Of a DNA stretch of 33,102 nt, positions 19,166 to 26,408 are shown piece by piece. Position numbers and translations under genes: made by a program. Position 1 is the stretch's first letter, and each line of letters opens with the position of its first letter. Source of the DNA: Burkholderiaceae bacterium (GTDB taxonomy: Bacteria; Pseudomonadota; Gammaproteobacteria; Burkholderiales; Burkholderiaceae_E); contig JAJPES010000016.1 of assembly GCA_021166725.1 (NCBI GenBank), positions 1-33,102 on the forward strand, written 5' to 3'. The notes under the pieces are model-generated. The model worked only from the letters and a program-made list of their open reading frames with translations, made no database searches and was not told the origin of the DNA.

Positions 19166-20455
19166 TTAGCGCGAGTAGCCGAACATCGCCGGTATGGCGG
19201 TGCTCAGCGCGGGAAACAGGATCACGAGCAGCAGGACGACCAACTCGGCGGCGAGCAGCGGCAGAACCGCACGCGCCAGGCGGTCCAGGCGCAAGCGCGC
19301 AACCGAGGCCATCACGAACAGCACGGCACCTACCGGCGGCGTGATCATCCCGATCGTCAGGTTCAGTACGACCGCCATCGCGAACTGCAGCGGGGGAATG
19401 GAGAACTGATCGGCGAGGGGCCCGAGCACGGGCACGAGGATGATCACCGCGGGCAGCGTGTCGATGAACAGCCCGCAGACGAGCACGAAGCCGGCGACGA
19501 TCAGCAACACGAGCAGCGGATCGGTGGTCATCTGCCCGATCGACGCGGCGATGGTCTGCGGAATCTGCAGCAGCGTGAGCAGCCAGGCGAAGAGCGACGC
19601 CGTGGAGACGATGATGAGGGCAGCAGAGGTCACGAGGCCGCTTTGCAGCAGGACCTTGGCGATGAGTCGCGCATTGAGCGTCCGCGTGACGAACAGGCCG
19701 ACGAACAATGCGTAGAACACGGCGACTGCCGACGCCTCGGTCGGCGTGAACAGCCCGCCGAGAATTCCGCCGATGATGATCGCGGGCATTGCGAGGATCG
19801 GAAGCGCTCGCACCAATGATGCGAAGCGCTCCGGCCAGCCGAGGCGGTGTTGCGTGATGCCGTAGCCACGGCGCACCGAGATCCAGTGGTTGGCTGCCAT
19901 CAGGGCAGCCCCCAGAAGCAGGCCCGGCAGCACGCCGGCGAGGAACAGCCCGGCGACGGTGACGCGACTGTCGGTGAGCGCGTAGATCACCATGATGATC
20001 GACGGCGGGATGATCGGTCCGATGGTTGCGGTCGCTGCCGACAGGGCTGCCGAGTAATAGCGCTCGTAGCCCGCCTTCTCCATCATCCTCATCTCGATCG
20101 CGCCGGGGCCCGCGGCGTCTGCCAGCGCGGAACCGCTGATGCCTGCGAACAGCACCGAAGTGAGCACGTTCACGTGTCCCATTCCCCCGCGAATGTGACC
20201 GACGATGCTCTGCGAGAAGCGCAGCAGCGCCGTCGTGATTCCGCTGGCGGTCATCAGGTCGGCGGCGAGGATGAAGAAGGGCACCGCCATCAGCGGGAAG
20301 GAGTTGATGCCGTCGAAGATGCGCTGCGGGACCGACAGCAACGAGAACTTGCCGTCCAGCGCCAGCGCGGCCGCGGCCGAGACACCCATCACGAAGGCGA
20401 TCGGCAGGCCGATCACGAGTCCGACGGCGAACAGGACGAACAGCGGCGTCGTCAT
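19166..20455 (-). CDS. dctM: TRAP transporter large permease subunit
   Basis: A 429-residue polytopic inner-membrane protein of the DctM/IT superfamily with about 12 hydrophobic segments. Characteristic stretches are PFFILAADLMTASGIT, the SGSALADAAGPGAIEM region, ATIGPIIPPSI, GLFTPTEASAVAVFYAL and the C-terminal MITPPVGAVLFV. These residues form the Na+- and substrate-translocating core. ATG at 20455 overlaps the dctQ stop by four bases, so synthesis of the two membrane subunits is coupled. Length matches DctM proteins (about 425-430). It is followed after 17 bases by dctP. Confidence 0.95.
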   Translation of the reverse strand: MTTPLFVLFAVGLVIGLPIAFVMGVSAAAALALDGKFSLLSVPQRIFDGINSFPLMAVPFFILAADLMTASGITTALLRFSQSIVGHIRGGMGHVNVLTSVLFAGISGSALADAAGPGAIEMRMMEKAGYERYYSAALSAATATIGPIIPPSIIMVIYALTDSRVTVAGLFLAGVLPGLLLGAALMAANHWISVRRGYGITQHRLGWPERFASLVRALPILAMPAIIIGGILGGLFTPTEASAVAVFYALFVGLFVTRTLNARLIAKVLLQSGLVTSAALIIVSTASLFAWLLTLLQIPQTIAASIGQMTTDPLLVLLIVAGFVLVCGLFIDTLPAVIILVPVLGPLADQFSIPPLQFAMAVVLNLTIGMITPPVGAVLFVMASVARLRLDRLARAVLPLLAAELVVLLLVILFPALSTAIPAMFGYSR

Positions 20456-20985
20456 TCCCCGGCTCCGGGGTCGTCGACGTATTCGAAATTCCGATCGACG
20501 AAGGCGCGCGCGAACATCAGCAGATGCAGCGCGAACAGCGCAGCGCCGATCGGAATGCCCAGGTACGGGATGCCCGCCGGCAAACCCAGCATCGGCGTTT
20601 CCTGGTTCCAGGAAAAGGCGACGATCCGCGTGCCGTACCAGACGAGGGTGGCGAGGAACGCCAGCATGACGGCGACGATCACCCAACGAAGCAGGCGCAA
20701 CAGCGGCCCCGGAAGCAGGTCCTGCACGACATCCACCGCCACGTGGCGGCCTTCGCGCAGCGCGAGTCCGGCGCCGAGCCATGCGATCCAGATCATCTGG
20801 TATTGCGTCAATTCCTCGACCCAAACCATCGAGTGGTTGAAGGCGTAGCGGGAGACGACGTTGGCGAACACCAGCAGCGACATCGTCGCCATCAGCGCGA
20901 TCACGATGCCCTGATTCAGGCGAAGCAGCAGCAACTCGACGCGGGAGAGCGCCTCCCGAATAGGGGCGCCGGCGACCGTTTCCAT
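20452..20985 (-). CDS. dctQ: TRAP transporter small permease subunit
   Basis: A 177-residue four-helix membrane protein of the DctQ family. Predicted helices are at about 22-44 (GIVIALMATMSLLVFANVV), 58-75, 92-114 and 130-152. The family motif VVSRYAFNHSMVWVEEL, with its WxEEL, is present. It pairs with DctM and the periplasmic receptor to form the TRAP complex. The start is taken as ATG 20985, the first gene of the operon; no strong Shine-Dalgarno is seen. A 15-base palindrome occupies the leader 9-23 bases upstream, and overlap with transcription or translation initiation is likely. The frame stays open far upstream only as antisense of qor. Confidence 0.92.
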   Translation of the reverse strand: METVAGAPIREALSRVELLLLRLNQGIVIALMATMSLLVFANVVSRYAFNHSMVWVEELTQYQMIWIAWLGAGLALREGRHVAVDVVQDLLPGPLLRLLRWVIVAVMLAFLATLVWYGTRIVAFSWNQETPMLGLPAGIPYLGIPIGAALFALHLLMFARAFVDRNFEYVDDPGAGE

Positions 20986-20993
20986 CAGATCTA

Positions 20994-21008
20994 AGATATC
21001 AGATATCT
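20994..21008. promoter_or_regulatory. 15-bp perfect palindrome upstream of dctQ: candidate GntR operator
   Basis: The sequence AGATATCAGATATCT has perfect 7-base arms around a central A. It lies 9-23 bases before the dctQ start. GntR/FCD dimers bind short palindromes of about this size near the promoter, and the gntR gene closes this same operon. It is flanked at 20987-20992 by AGATCT. The assignment is inferred from position and symmetry. Confidence 0.55.
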
Positions 21009-21059
21009 GCTGTGCTTCGGAACCGCGGGTTCTCCCGGACTTCACAGGACTCGCGTCGC

Positions 21060-21109
21060 TATACTGATGCCGCTTTCGGCGCGCCGGCATCCGTGAATGC
21101 CGGCGCGCC
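21060..21109 (+). promoter_or_regulatory. Leader of qor: -10-like TATACT and a 13-bp stem-loop
   Basis: TATACT at 21060-21065 is a good -10 element, though no convincing -35 box is placed 16-18 bases before it. About 12 bases later lies a perfect inverted repeat: GGCGCGCCGGCAT at 21078-21090 and its complement at 21097-21109, with loop CCGTGA. It ends seven bases before the AGGAG Shine-Dalgarno of qor. No U-tract follows, so it is not a classic terminator; it may set mRNA stability or ribosome access. Confidence 0.55.
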
Positions 21110-21126
21110 CCTTCCCAGGAGCCCAC

Positions 21127-22095
21127 ATGCCCAAGGCGATCCGCATCGAACGGACCGGCGGACCCGAAGTGATGCAGTACGTCGACGTCGACGTAGGCGA
21201 GCCGGCGCCCGGCGAAGTGCAGGTGCGCCACGAGGCAATCGGGCTGAACTTCATCGACGTCTATTTCCGCACCGGGCTGTACCCGATGCCGCTGCCCGGA
21301 GTGCTCGGACTCGAAGCAGCGGGCGTGATCACCGCGGTGGGCGAGGGCGTCGACGCATTGAAGGTCGGCGATCGCGTCGCCTACTGCGACCGCCCGCCGG
21401 GGTCGTACTCGCAACTGCGCAACATGACGACGAAGTCGCTCGTGCGCCTGCCGCGCGGCATCGGCTTCGAGACGGCCGCGGCGATGATGCTCAAGGGCCT
21501 TACCGTCGTTTACCTGTTTCGCCGCACCTACAGGCTGCAGAAAGGACAGACGATCCTCTTTCATGCGGCCGCCGGCGGCGTCGGGCTGATCGCGATGCAG
21601 TGGGCGCGCGCGCTCGGCGTCACCGTCATCGGCACGGTAGGCTCGGAGGAGAAGGCCGAACTCGCACGTCGCAACGGCTGCGCGCACACGATTCTCTACA
21701 AGCACGAGAGCATCGTCGACCGCGTTCGCGAGATCACCGACGGGAAGATGGTTCCGGTCGTCTACGACTCGGTGGGCAAGGACACCTTCCAGGATTCGCT
21801 CGATTGCCTGCAGCCCTTCGGTCTGATGGTGAGCTTCGGCAATTCCTCCGGGCCGGTCGCGCCGATGGCGTTGACGGCGCTCAAGGGCTCGCTGTACATC
21901 ACCCGGCCGTCGCTGATGGCGCACCAGGCCAATCGGCAGAATCTCGACGAGATGTCGGCCGAACTGTTCCGCATGGTCGGCTCCGGCAAGGTTCGCATCG
22001 AGATCGACCAGCGCTACCCGCTCGAGGAAGCCGCGCAGGCGCATCGCGATCTCGAGGCCCGCAGGACGACCGGATCATCGCTGCTGCAGCCGTAA
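21127..22095 (+). CDS. qor: NADPH:quinone oxidoreductase (zinc-independent MDR family)
   Basis: A 322-residue medium-chain dehydrogenase/reductase of the quinone oxidoreductase group. It reduces quinones with NADPH in the cytoplasm. The N-terminal GroES-like domain includes GLNFIDVYFRTGLYP and LGLEAAGVI. The nucleotide-binding domain has HAAAGGVGLIAMQWARALG, the AAxGGVG motif typical of Qor, and VIGTVGSEEKAELA. The zinc-ligand cysteines of alcohol dehydrogenases are absent. Length matches E. coli Qor (327). ATG at 21127 follows an AGGAG sequence; an ATG at 21097 lies inside the leader hairpin and is not favoured. It diverges from the TRAP operon and is followed by tcdA. Confidence 0.94.
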   Translation: MPKAIRIERTGGPEVMQYVDVDVGEPAPGEVQVRHEAIGLNFIDVYFRTGLYPMPLPGVLGLEAAGVITAVGEGVDALKVGDRVAYCDRPPGSYSQLRNMTTKSLVRLPRGIGFETAAAMMLKGLTVVYLFRRTYRLQKGQTILFHAAAGGVGLIAMQWARALGVTVIGTVGSEEKAELARRNGCAHTILYKHESIVDRVREITDGKMVPVVYDSVGKDTFQDSLDCLQPFGLMVSFGNSSGPVAPMALTALKGSLYITRPSLMAHQANRQNLDEMSAELFRMVGSGKVRIEIDQRYPLEEAAQAHRDLEARRTTGSSLLQP

Positions 22096-22196
22096 AGCGT
22101 CGGCCGCAGGCGGCCGACGACGTACTCGCCGTGCGCGAGTTGCCGCCCGCTTCATCGCCGCCCGCCTTGTCGCCGCCCGAGAAGGTGCACATCGGC

Positions 22197-23015
22197 GTGC
22201 CGCACATCGAAGCGCCGCCACTCGAGACGCTCGACGCGAGCGCCGTGCTGCGCGCGCGCGACGACCGCCGCTTCGGTGGCGTCGCGCGACTCTACGGCGA
22301 CGCGGCCCTCGATGCGCTCGGCCAGGCGCACGTCTGCGTCGTCGGCGTCGGCGGCGTGGGCTCGTGGGCCGCCGAGGCCCTTGCCCGGTCGGGCGTCGGT
22401 TGCCTCACGCTGATCGACGCCGACCACGTTGCCGAATCCAACGTCAACCGGCAGGTGCACGCGCTCGAGTCGACGCTGGGCGCCGCGAAGATCGACGTCA
22501 TGCGCGCTCGCATCGCGGACATCGCGCCGCGCTGCGAGGTGCGCATCGTCGACCACTTCGTCACGGCGCAGAACGCCGGCGACCTGGTGCCGGTCGGCGC
22601 CTTCGTCATCGACGCGATCGACGCTCCGCGGGCCAAGGCAGCGATCGTCGCATCGGCCGTGCGTCGCGGCCAGGCGATCGTCGTCTGCGGCGCCGCCGGC
22701 GGTCGTACCGATCCGCTTCGCCTGCGTCGCGACGACCTGGCGAGAACGACGGGCGATGCGCTGCTCGCTTCGGTGCGCTCGCGGCTGCGCCGCGAGTACG
22801 GCTTCGAGCGTCGCCCCGGCGCGAAGTTCGGCGTGATGGCGATCCATTCCGATGAGCCGCGGGCGGTGAAGCAGTGCAGCGTTCCGGGGACGGGTGCCGG
22901 CTTCGCGCTTTCGTGCTCGGGATACGGATCGCTGGTCACGGTCACCGCGGCGATGGGGCTCGCTGCCGCATCGTTCGCGCTCTCCCGGCTCGTTGCGGAA
23001 TCGAGCGCCGCCTGA
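22197..23015 (+). CDS. tcdA: tRNA threonylcarbamoyladenosine dehydratase
   Basis: An E1-like/ThiF-fold enzyme that cyclises t6A37 in tRNA to ct6A in an ATP-dependent dehydration. RFGGVARLYG, the nucleotide-binding VVGVGGVGSWAAEALARSG, DADHVAESNVNRQVHAL and VIDAIDAPRAKAA are all as in E. coli TcdA (CsdL). The C-terminal CSGYGSLVTVTA segment matches too. The start is uncertain. GTG 22197 gives 272 residues, close to the usual 268, with AGAAGG eleven bases upstream. GTG codons at 22185 and 22131 would add four or 22 residues, the longer one through a proline-rich stretch. It follows qor and ends three bases before the next gene, so it may be read together with the glycan cluster. Confidence 0.9.
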   Translation: MPHIEAPPLETLDASAVLRARDDRRFGGVARLYGDAALDALGQAHVCVVGVGGVGSWAAEALARSGVGCLTLIDADHVAESNVNRQVHALESTLGAAKIDVMRARIADIAPRCEVRIVDHFVTAQNAGDLVPVGAFVIDAIDAPRAKAAIVASAVRRGQAIVVCGAAGGRTDPLRLRRDDLARTTGDALLASVRSRLRREYGFERRPGAKFGVMAIHSDEPRAVKQCSVPGTGAGFALSCSGYGSLVTVTAAMGLAAASFALSRLVAESSAA

Positions 23016-23018
23016 TCC

Positions 23019-24056
23019 ATGCAGGACGCCGGCACCGTCGCCGTCTATTTCGTCGCGTCTCCGCTGCAGTACCTGGCGGCGCGGCGCATCGCGCTCGACT
23101 TCGAGCCTGGCGCGAGGCAGGTGCTGGTCTGGTACAAGCCCGGGATGAAGAGCGTCGTCGATCCCGCGCAGTGGGACGCCTGCACCTACATGCCGTGGCC
23201 GCGCTGGGAACCGTTGCCGGGGCCGTTCGGGCGCCATCGGCGGCTGCGCGAAAACATCGGGCGGGTGGCGGCACTGGTCGGCAAATGCGATCGCCTGCTG
23301 CTGCACAGCGCGGTGTTCGACACGGAAGCGATCAATTATTTCCTCGGGGCGTTGCCGGCACGCGCCGGCGCGCGCGAGATGCGGGCGCGGATCCTGCCGG
23401 ACGGCATCATCAGCATCCGCCGCTATCCGCTCACCTTGACGCGGCGCGCTTTGCAGTGCGTGCGCCGCCTGCGCAGCCTGGTCGATCGCGAGTTGTCGTA
23501 CCGATGCTTCGCGGGCGACCGCATCGGCTCCGATGCGCCGTTCTGCGACCGCATCTATGTCGTCCCCGGGTTGCCGCACGAGTACCCGGCACATAAGGTC
23601 CGCGTGCTCGGGCCGCTGGTCGATCCCGTGGCGCCGACGGGAGCGGGTTCGCCTGCGCCGCGGCGCGCGCTCGTCGTCGGCCAGCCGCTGGTCGGCGCGG
23701 GCCTGCTCGCCGCCGCCGATCTCGCGCCGCTCACGCAGCGCGTGCGCGACTGGCTGATGGCGCAACGCTTCGAGCAGGTCTACTACAAGCCGCACCCGAA
23801 GGATCCCGCGCAGGAGCTTCGTCATCCCGATTACCGGGTCGTCGATCCGTCGTGCCCGCTCGAGTTGCATCTTGCGCATACGGCGTACGACGCCGTCGTC
23901 GGCGTGCGCTCGAGCGCGCTGCTCTTTGCGCGACAGATCTACCCGCGCAGCGTGCCGGTCGTCTCGTTCGGATGGTCGCGGTTGAAGTTCAAGTCGGCCG
24001 ACGAAGAGCGCGACATGAAGAGAGCTTTCGAGCAATGTGGAGTATCGGTGGAATGA
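23019..24056 (+). CDS. Sialyltransferase-fold (polysialyltransferase/GT52-like) glycosyltransferase
   Basis: A 345-residue cytoplasmic protein beginning VAVYFVASPLQYLAARRIA, the usual Rossmann start of bacterial sialyltransferase-fold GT-B enzymes (x-x-SPLQ). Three short motifs characteristic of bacterial sialyltransferases (GT38, GT52, POLYST) are visible in order: acidic-Gly in LPDGI (D128-G129), HP in YYKPHPKD (H259-P260), and the serine pair in GVRSSAL (S298-S299). In those families they are the catalytic base and CMP-donor-binding residues. The gene starts three bases after tcdA and overlaps the O-antigen ligase by four bases (ATGA), so it belongs to the LPS cluster. No NeuA/NeuB/NeuC genes are nearby, so the donor may be CMP-Kdo or another CMP-ulosonic acid. 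Family placement is by motif. Confidence 0.72.
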   Translation: MQDAGTVAVYFVASPLQYLAARRIALDFEPGARQVLVWYKPGMKSVVDPAQWDACTYMPWPRWEPLPGPFGRHRRLRENIGRVAALVGKCDRLLLHSAVFDTEAINYFLGALPARAGAREMRARILPDGIISIRRYPLTLTRRALQCVRRLRSLVDRELSYRCFAGDRIGSDAPFCDRIYVVPGLPHEYPAHKVRVLGPLVDPVAPTGAGSPAPRRALVVGQPLVGAGLLAAADLAPLTQRVRDWLMAQRFEQVYYKPHPKDPAQELRHPDYRVVDPSCPLELHLAHTAYDAVVGVRSSALLFARQIYPRSVPVVSFGWSRLKFKSADEERDMKRAFEQCGVSVE

Positions 24057-25375
24057 CCGTCTCCGGTCCTGGCGACCGGGTTCGCGACACACAGGCGCTC
24101 GAGCGCCGGCTCGTCGAGGCCTTCGTCGTCGTCGTCCTGCCGCTGCACATGCTGTTGCCGACGGTGGCCGGCTGGCTGATGGTGCTCGCCGCGCTGCGCG
24201 GGCTCGTCGTGGTCGCGCGCCGTCCGGCTTTCGAGCCGCTCGATCGGCTCTATCTGGTCGCTTGCGCGGTGATTCCCGCAGCGTATGTGTTGAACATGGC
24301 GCTCGCCGGCTGGGCGCCTTCGTGGTTGCATCGTCCTGCGCACCTGCTGCTCACCGGCGGGCTCGTGTTCCTGTGGATCGGACGCATCGGAATGAGCGAG
24401 CGCGCGCTGTTCCGCGCGGTCGTCCTGGCTTCGTTCACCGCACTCGGCATCGCGCTGTTCGACGTTCTCGTGCACGGCAGCGTTCGCGTGTTCGGCTGGC
24501 GCCATCAGTGGAATGCCGTTCCCTTCGGCAACTTCTCGCTGCTGCTCGGCTTCATCGCGTTCGCCGGCAGCATCGGGCCGATGCTCGCGGGAGCGCAGCA
24601 GAGGACGCGCGTCGGGCTCGGGCTTGCAGCCACGGCCGCCGGAATCCTCGCGTCGATCCTCGCCGGCACGCGCGGCGGCTGGCTGGCGATTCCGGTGCTG
24701 CTCGCACTGAGCTTCTGGTCGGCGTGGCGCGCGTATCGAGGGCGAGTGCTCTCTTCGTGGCACTTTCTTCCGGCGCTCGGCGCAATGCTCGTCTTCGTCT
24801 TCGCCGCGATCCTCCTTTCCGGGAACGCGCAGCACCGAATCGACATTGCCGTAGAGCAGGTGGAGGCGTTTCTCGACGGCAGCGGAAGCCGAACGTCGAT
24901 CGACAGTTCCACCGAGTTGCGGCTCGAGATGTGGAAGTGGGGCTTGCAGAAGGCTGCCGAGCATCCGCTCACCGGCATCGGATTGGCGAACTACGACGAA
25001 GCGCGACAACAGGCGGTGGAGAGCGGCCGGATGCCGGCTTCGTTCGCCCGGTTGGCGAACCTGCACAACGAATTGATCTCGAGCCTGGCGCTGGGCGGCG
25101 TCCCGACCGCGCTCGCCGTCGTTGCATTCTGGATGCTGATGGGTTCGTTCTTCGTGCATCGAATCGGCGAGAAGGACGTTTTCTTCTTCGCGACGAGCGG
25201 CCTGCTCGTCGTTGCCGGCACCTGCATCTTCTCGATGACCGAGGGACTGTTCGGGACCAGCGCGGGCACGAAAGCGCTGGCGCTGCTGCTGGCGATTCCT
25301 GCCGGTGCGTTGCGCCACCGCGTTGCGCTTCGCACTGCCGCCGGCATCGCCACGAAGGGCGACCGTGGGCGCTGA
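24053..25375 (+). CDS. O-antigen ligase-like polytopic protein (WaaL/Wzy_C)
   Basis: A 440-residue inner-membrane protein with about 10-12 hydrophobic segments and a Wzy_C-type periplasmic loop. GTRGGW (R207) after a hydrophobic helix and LHNE (H338) in the large periplasmic loop correspond to the Arg and His required in WaaL ligases. The AEHPLTGIGLANYDE stretch preceding that loop is typical. WaaL joins undecaprenyl-linked O-polysaccharide to lipid A-core; Wzy polymerases look alike, so polymerase activity cannot be excluded. ATG 24053 overlaps the previous stop, with GGAG ten bases upstream; an ATG at 24035 would add six residues. It overlaps the next GT9 gene by 11 bases. Confidence 0.85.
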   Translation: MTVSGPGDRVRDTQALERRLVEAFVVVVLPLHMLLPTVAGWLMVLAALRGLVVVARRPAFEPLDRLYLVACAVIPAAYVLNMALAGWAPSWLHRPAHLLLTGGLVFLWIGRIGMSERALFRAVVLASFTALGIALFDVLVHGSVRVFGWRHQWNAVPFGNFSLLLGFIAFAGSIGPMLAGAQQRTRVGLGLAATAAGILASILAGTRGGWLAIPVLLALSFWSAWRAYRGRVLSSWHFLPALGAMLVFVFAAILLSGNAQHRIDIAVEQVEAFLDGSGSRTSIDSSTELRLEMWKWGLQKAAEHPLTGIGLANYDEARQQAVESGRMPASFARLANLHNELISSLALGGVPTALAVVAFWMLMGSFFVHRIGEKDVFFFATSGLLVVAGTCIFSMTEGLFGTSAGTKALALLLAIPAGALRHRVALRTAAGIATKGDRGR

Positions 25376-26408
25376 GTCTCCTGCGGACGATCGGCCGCGT
25401 ACGCTCGTCGTGCACCACCGCAGCGGGATCGGCGACCTGATCTGGCATCTCCCGTACCTCCGCGCCATCGCCGCGACGAGTCGCGGCGGGCGAGTGACGC
25501 TGATGGCCCGGCCGTCGTGCCGTGCGCCCGATCTGCTCGCCGGCGAGGCTGCGATCGACGAGGTGCTCGAGTACGACTACCGGCCGCGCCGCAGCGAATC
25601 TCGACGCGGGCGCGATGACGGCCTGCGCGGGTTCCTGCGGATGGCCGCGCTCGTTCGCTCGCGTCGCTTCGATCGCGTCTACGTGTTCTCGTCGCGCATT
25701 CGCTACGGGGTGCTCGCGTGGCTGGCCGGCATCCCGCGACGTTCGGGATTCGGTTTCTCGCGCCTGCAGCGCTTCGGCCTGAACGCCGGCCCGTACATCC
25801 GGCGCCACCGCGGCGAAGGAAACTGGGTCTATCCGGAGGCTACAGCGTTCGCTCGCGCTCACGGCTTCGCCGATCGTCCGCTGTTGCCGCGCGTCGAGAT
25901 ACCGCGGGCGCTGCTCGAAGAAGCGGCGGACCGACTCGCAACTTTTCCCGAACCGCGCGTCGCTCTCGTCATCGGCACGTCGGAGCCGAGGAAGGACTGG
26001 GGCGCGGCCAACTTCATGCGCCTCGCGCGCGCGCTGCTCGATCGAGACTGCAGCGTGCTCGTGCTCGGTGGTCCGGCCGAAGCGAACGCGGCCGATCGCC
26101 TGCTCGCCGATCTCGGACACCCGCCACGCGCCATTGCGATCTGTCGCGGTTCCGTGCTGCAATCGGGCGCAGCCTTGAGGTGCTGCGCCCTCTGCATCGG
26201 CAACGACACCGGTGCGCTGAATCTCGCTGCCGCCGTGGGCGTACCCTGTCTCGGCCTGTTCGGAACCACCCGCGCGCTGCGACACGATCCACAGATCGAG
26301 GCGATCGAGGCAACGTCGATGCAGGCGATCGAACCGGGCGAAGTGCTGCGCAGGGTCGGCGCCATGCGCGTGCTTGCGAACATGGAGCAGGGGAGCACAT
26401 CTGCCTGA
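25365..26408 (+). CDS. Glycosyltransferase family 9 (heptosyltransferase-like), first copy
   Basis: A 347-residue GT-B enzyme of family 9. The N-terminal VVHHRSGIGDLIWHLPYLRAI is the GT9 acceptor-domain motif (a GxGD glycine-aspartate turn). ALVIGTSEPRKDW opens the donor domain, and CIGNDTGALNLAAAVGVPCLGLFGTT is the canonical ADP-heptose-binding DTGxxH-like loop, with N in place of the usual His. It would add a heptose or related sugar to the LPS core from the cytoplasmic side. The start is GTG 25365 with AAGGG seven bases upstream; it overlaps waaL by 11 bases. Two GT9 genes in tandem suggest sequential heptose additions, but the His-to-Asn change may mark another donor. Confidence 0.87.
   Translation: MGAESPADDRPRTLVVHHRSGIGDLIWHLPYLRAIAATSRGGRVTLMARPSCRAPDLLAGEAAIDEVLEYDYRPRRSESRRGRDDGLRGFLRMAALVRSRRFDRVYVFSSRIRYGVLAWLAGIPRRSGFGFSRLQRFGLNAGPYIRRHRGEGNWVYPEATAFARAHGFADRPLLPRVEIPRALLEEAADRLATFPEPRVALVIGTSEPRKDWGAANFMRLARALLDRDCSVLVLGGPAEANAADRLLADLGHPPRAIAICRGSVLQSGAALRCCALCIGNDTGALNLAAAVGVPCLGLFGTTRALRHDPQIEAIEATSMQAIEPGEVLRRVGAMRVLANMEQGSTSA

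Noticed and set aside
22152..24092. 646-codon minus-strand open frame
   Set aside because: It lies antisense to tcdA and the sialyltransferase-like gene. Composition is Arg/Asp/His-rich and typical of the opposite frame of GC-rich genes.
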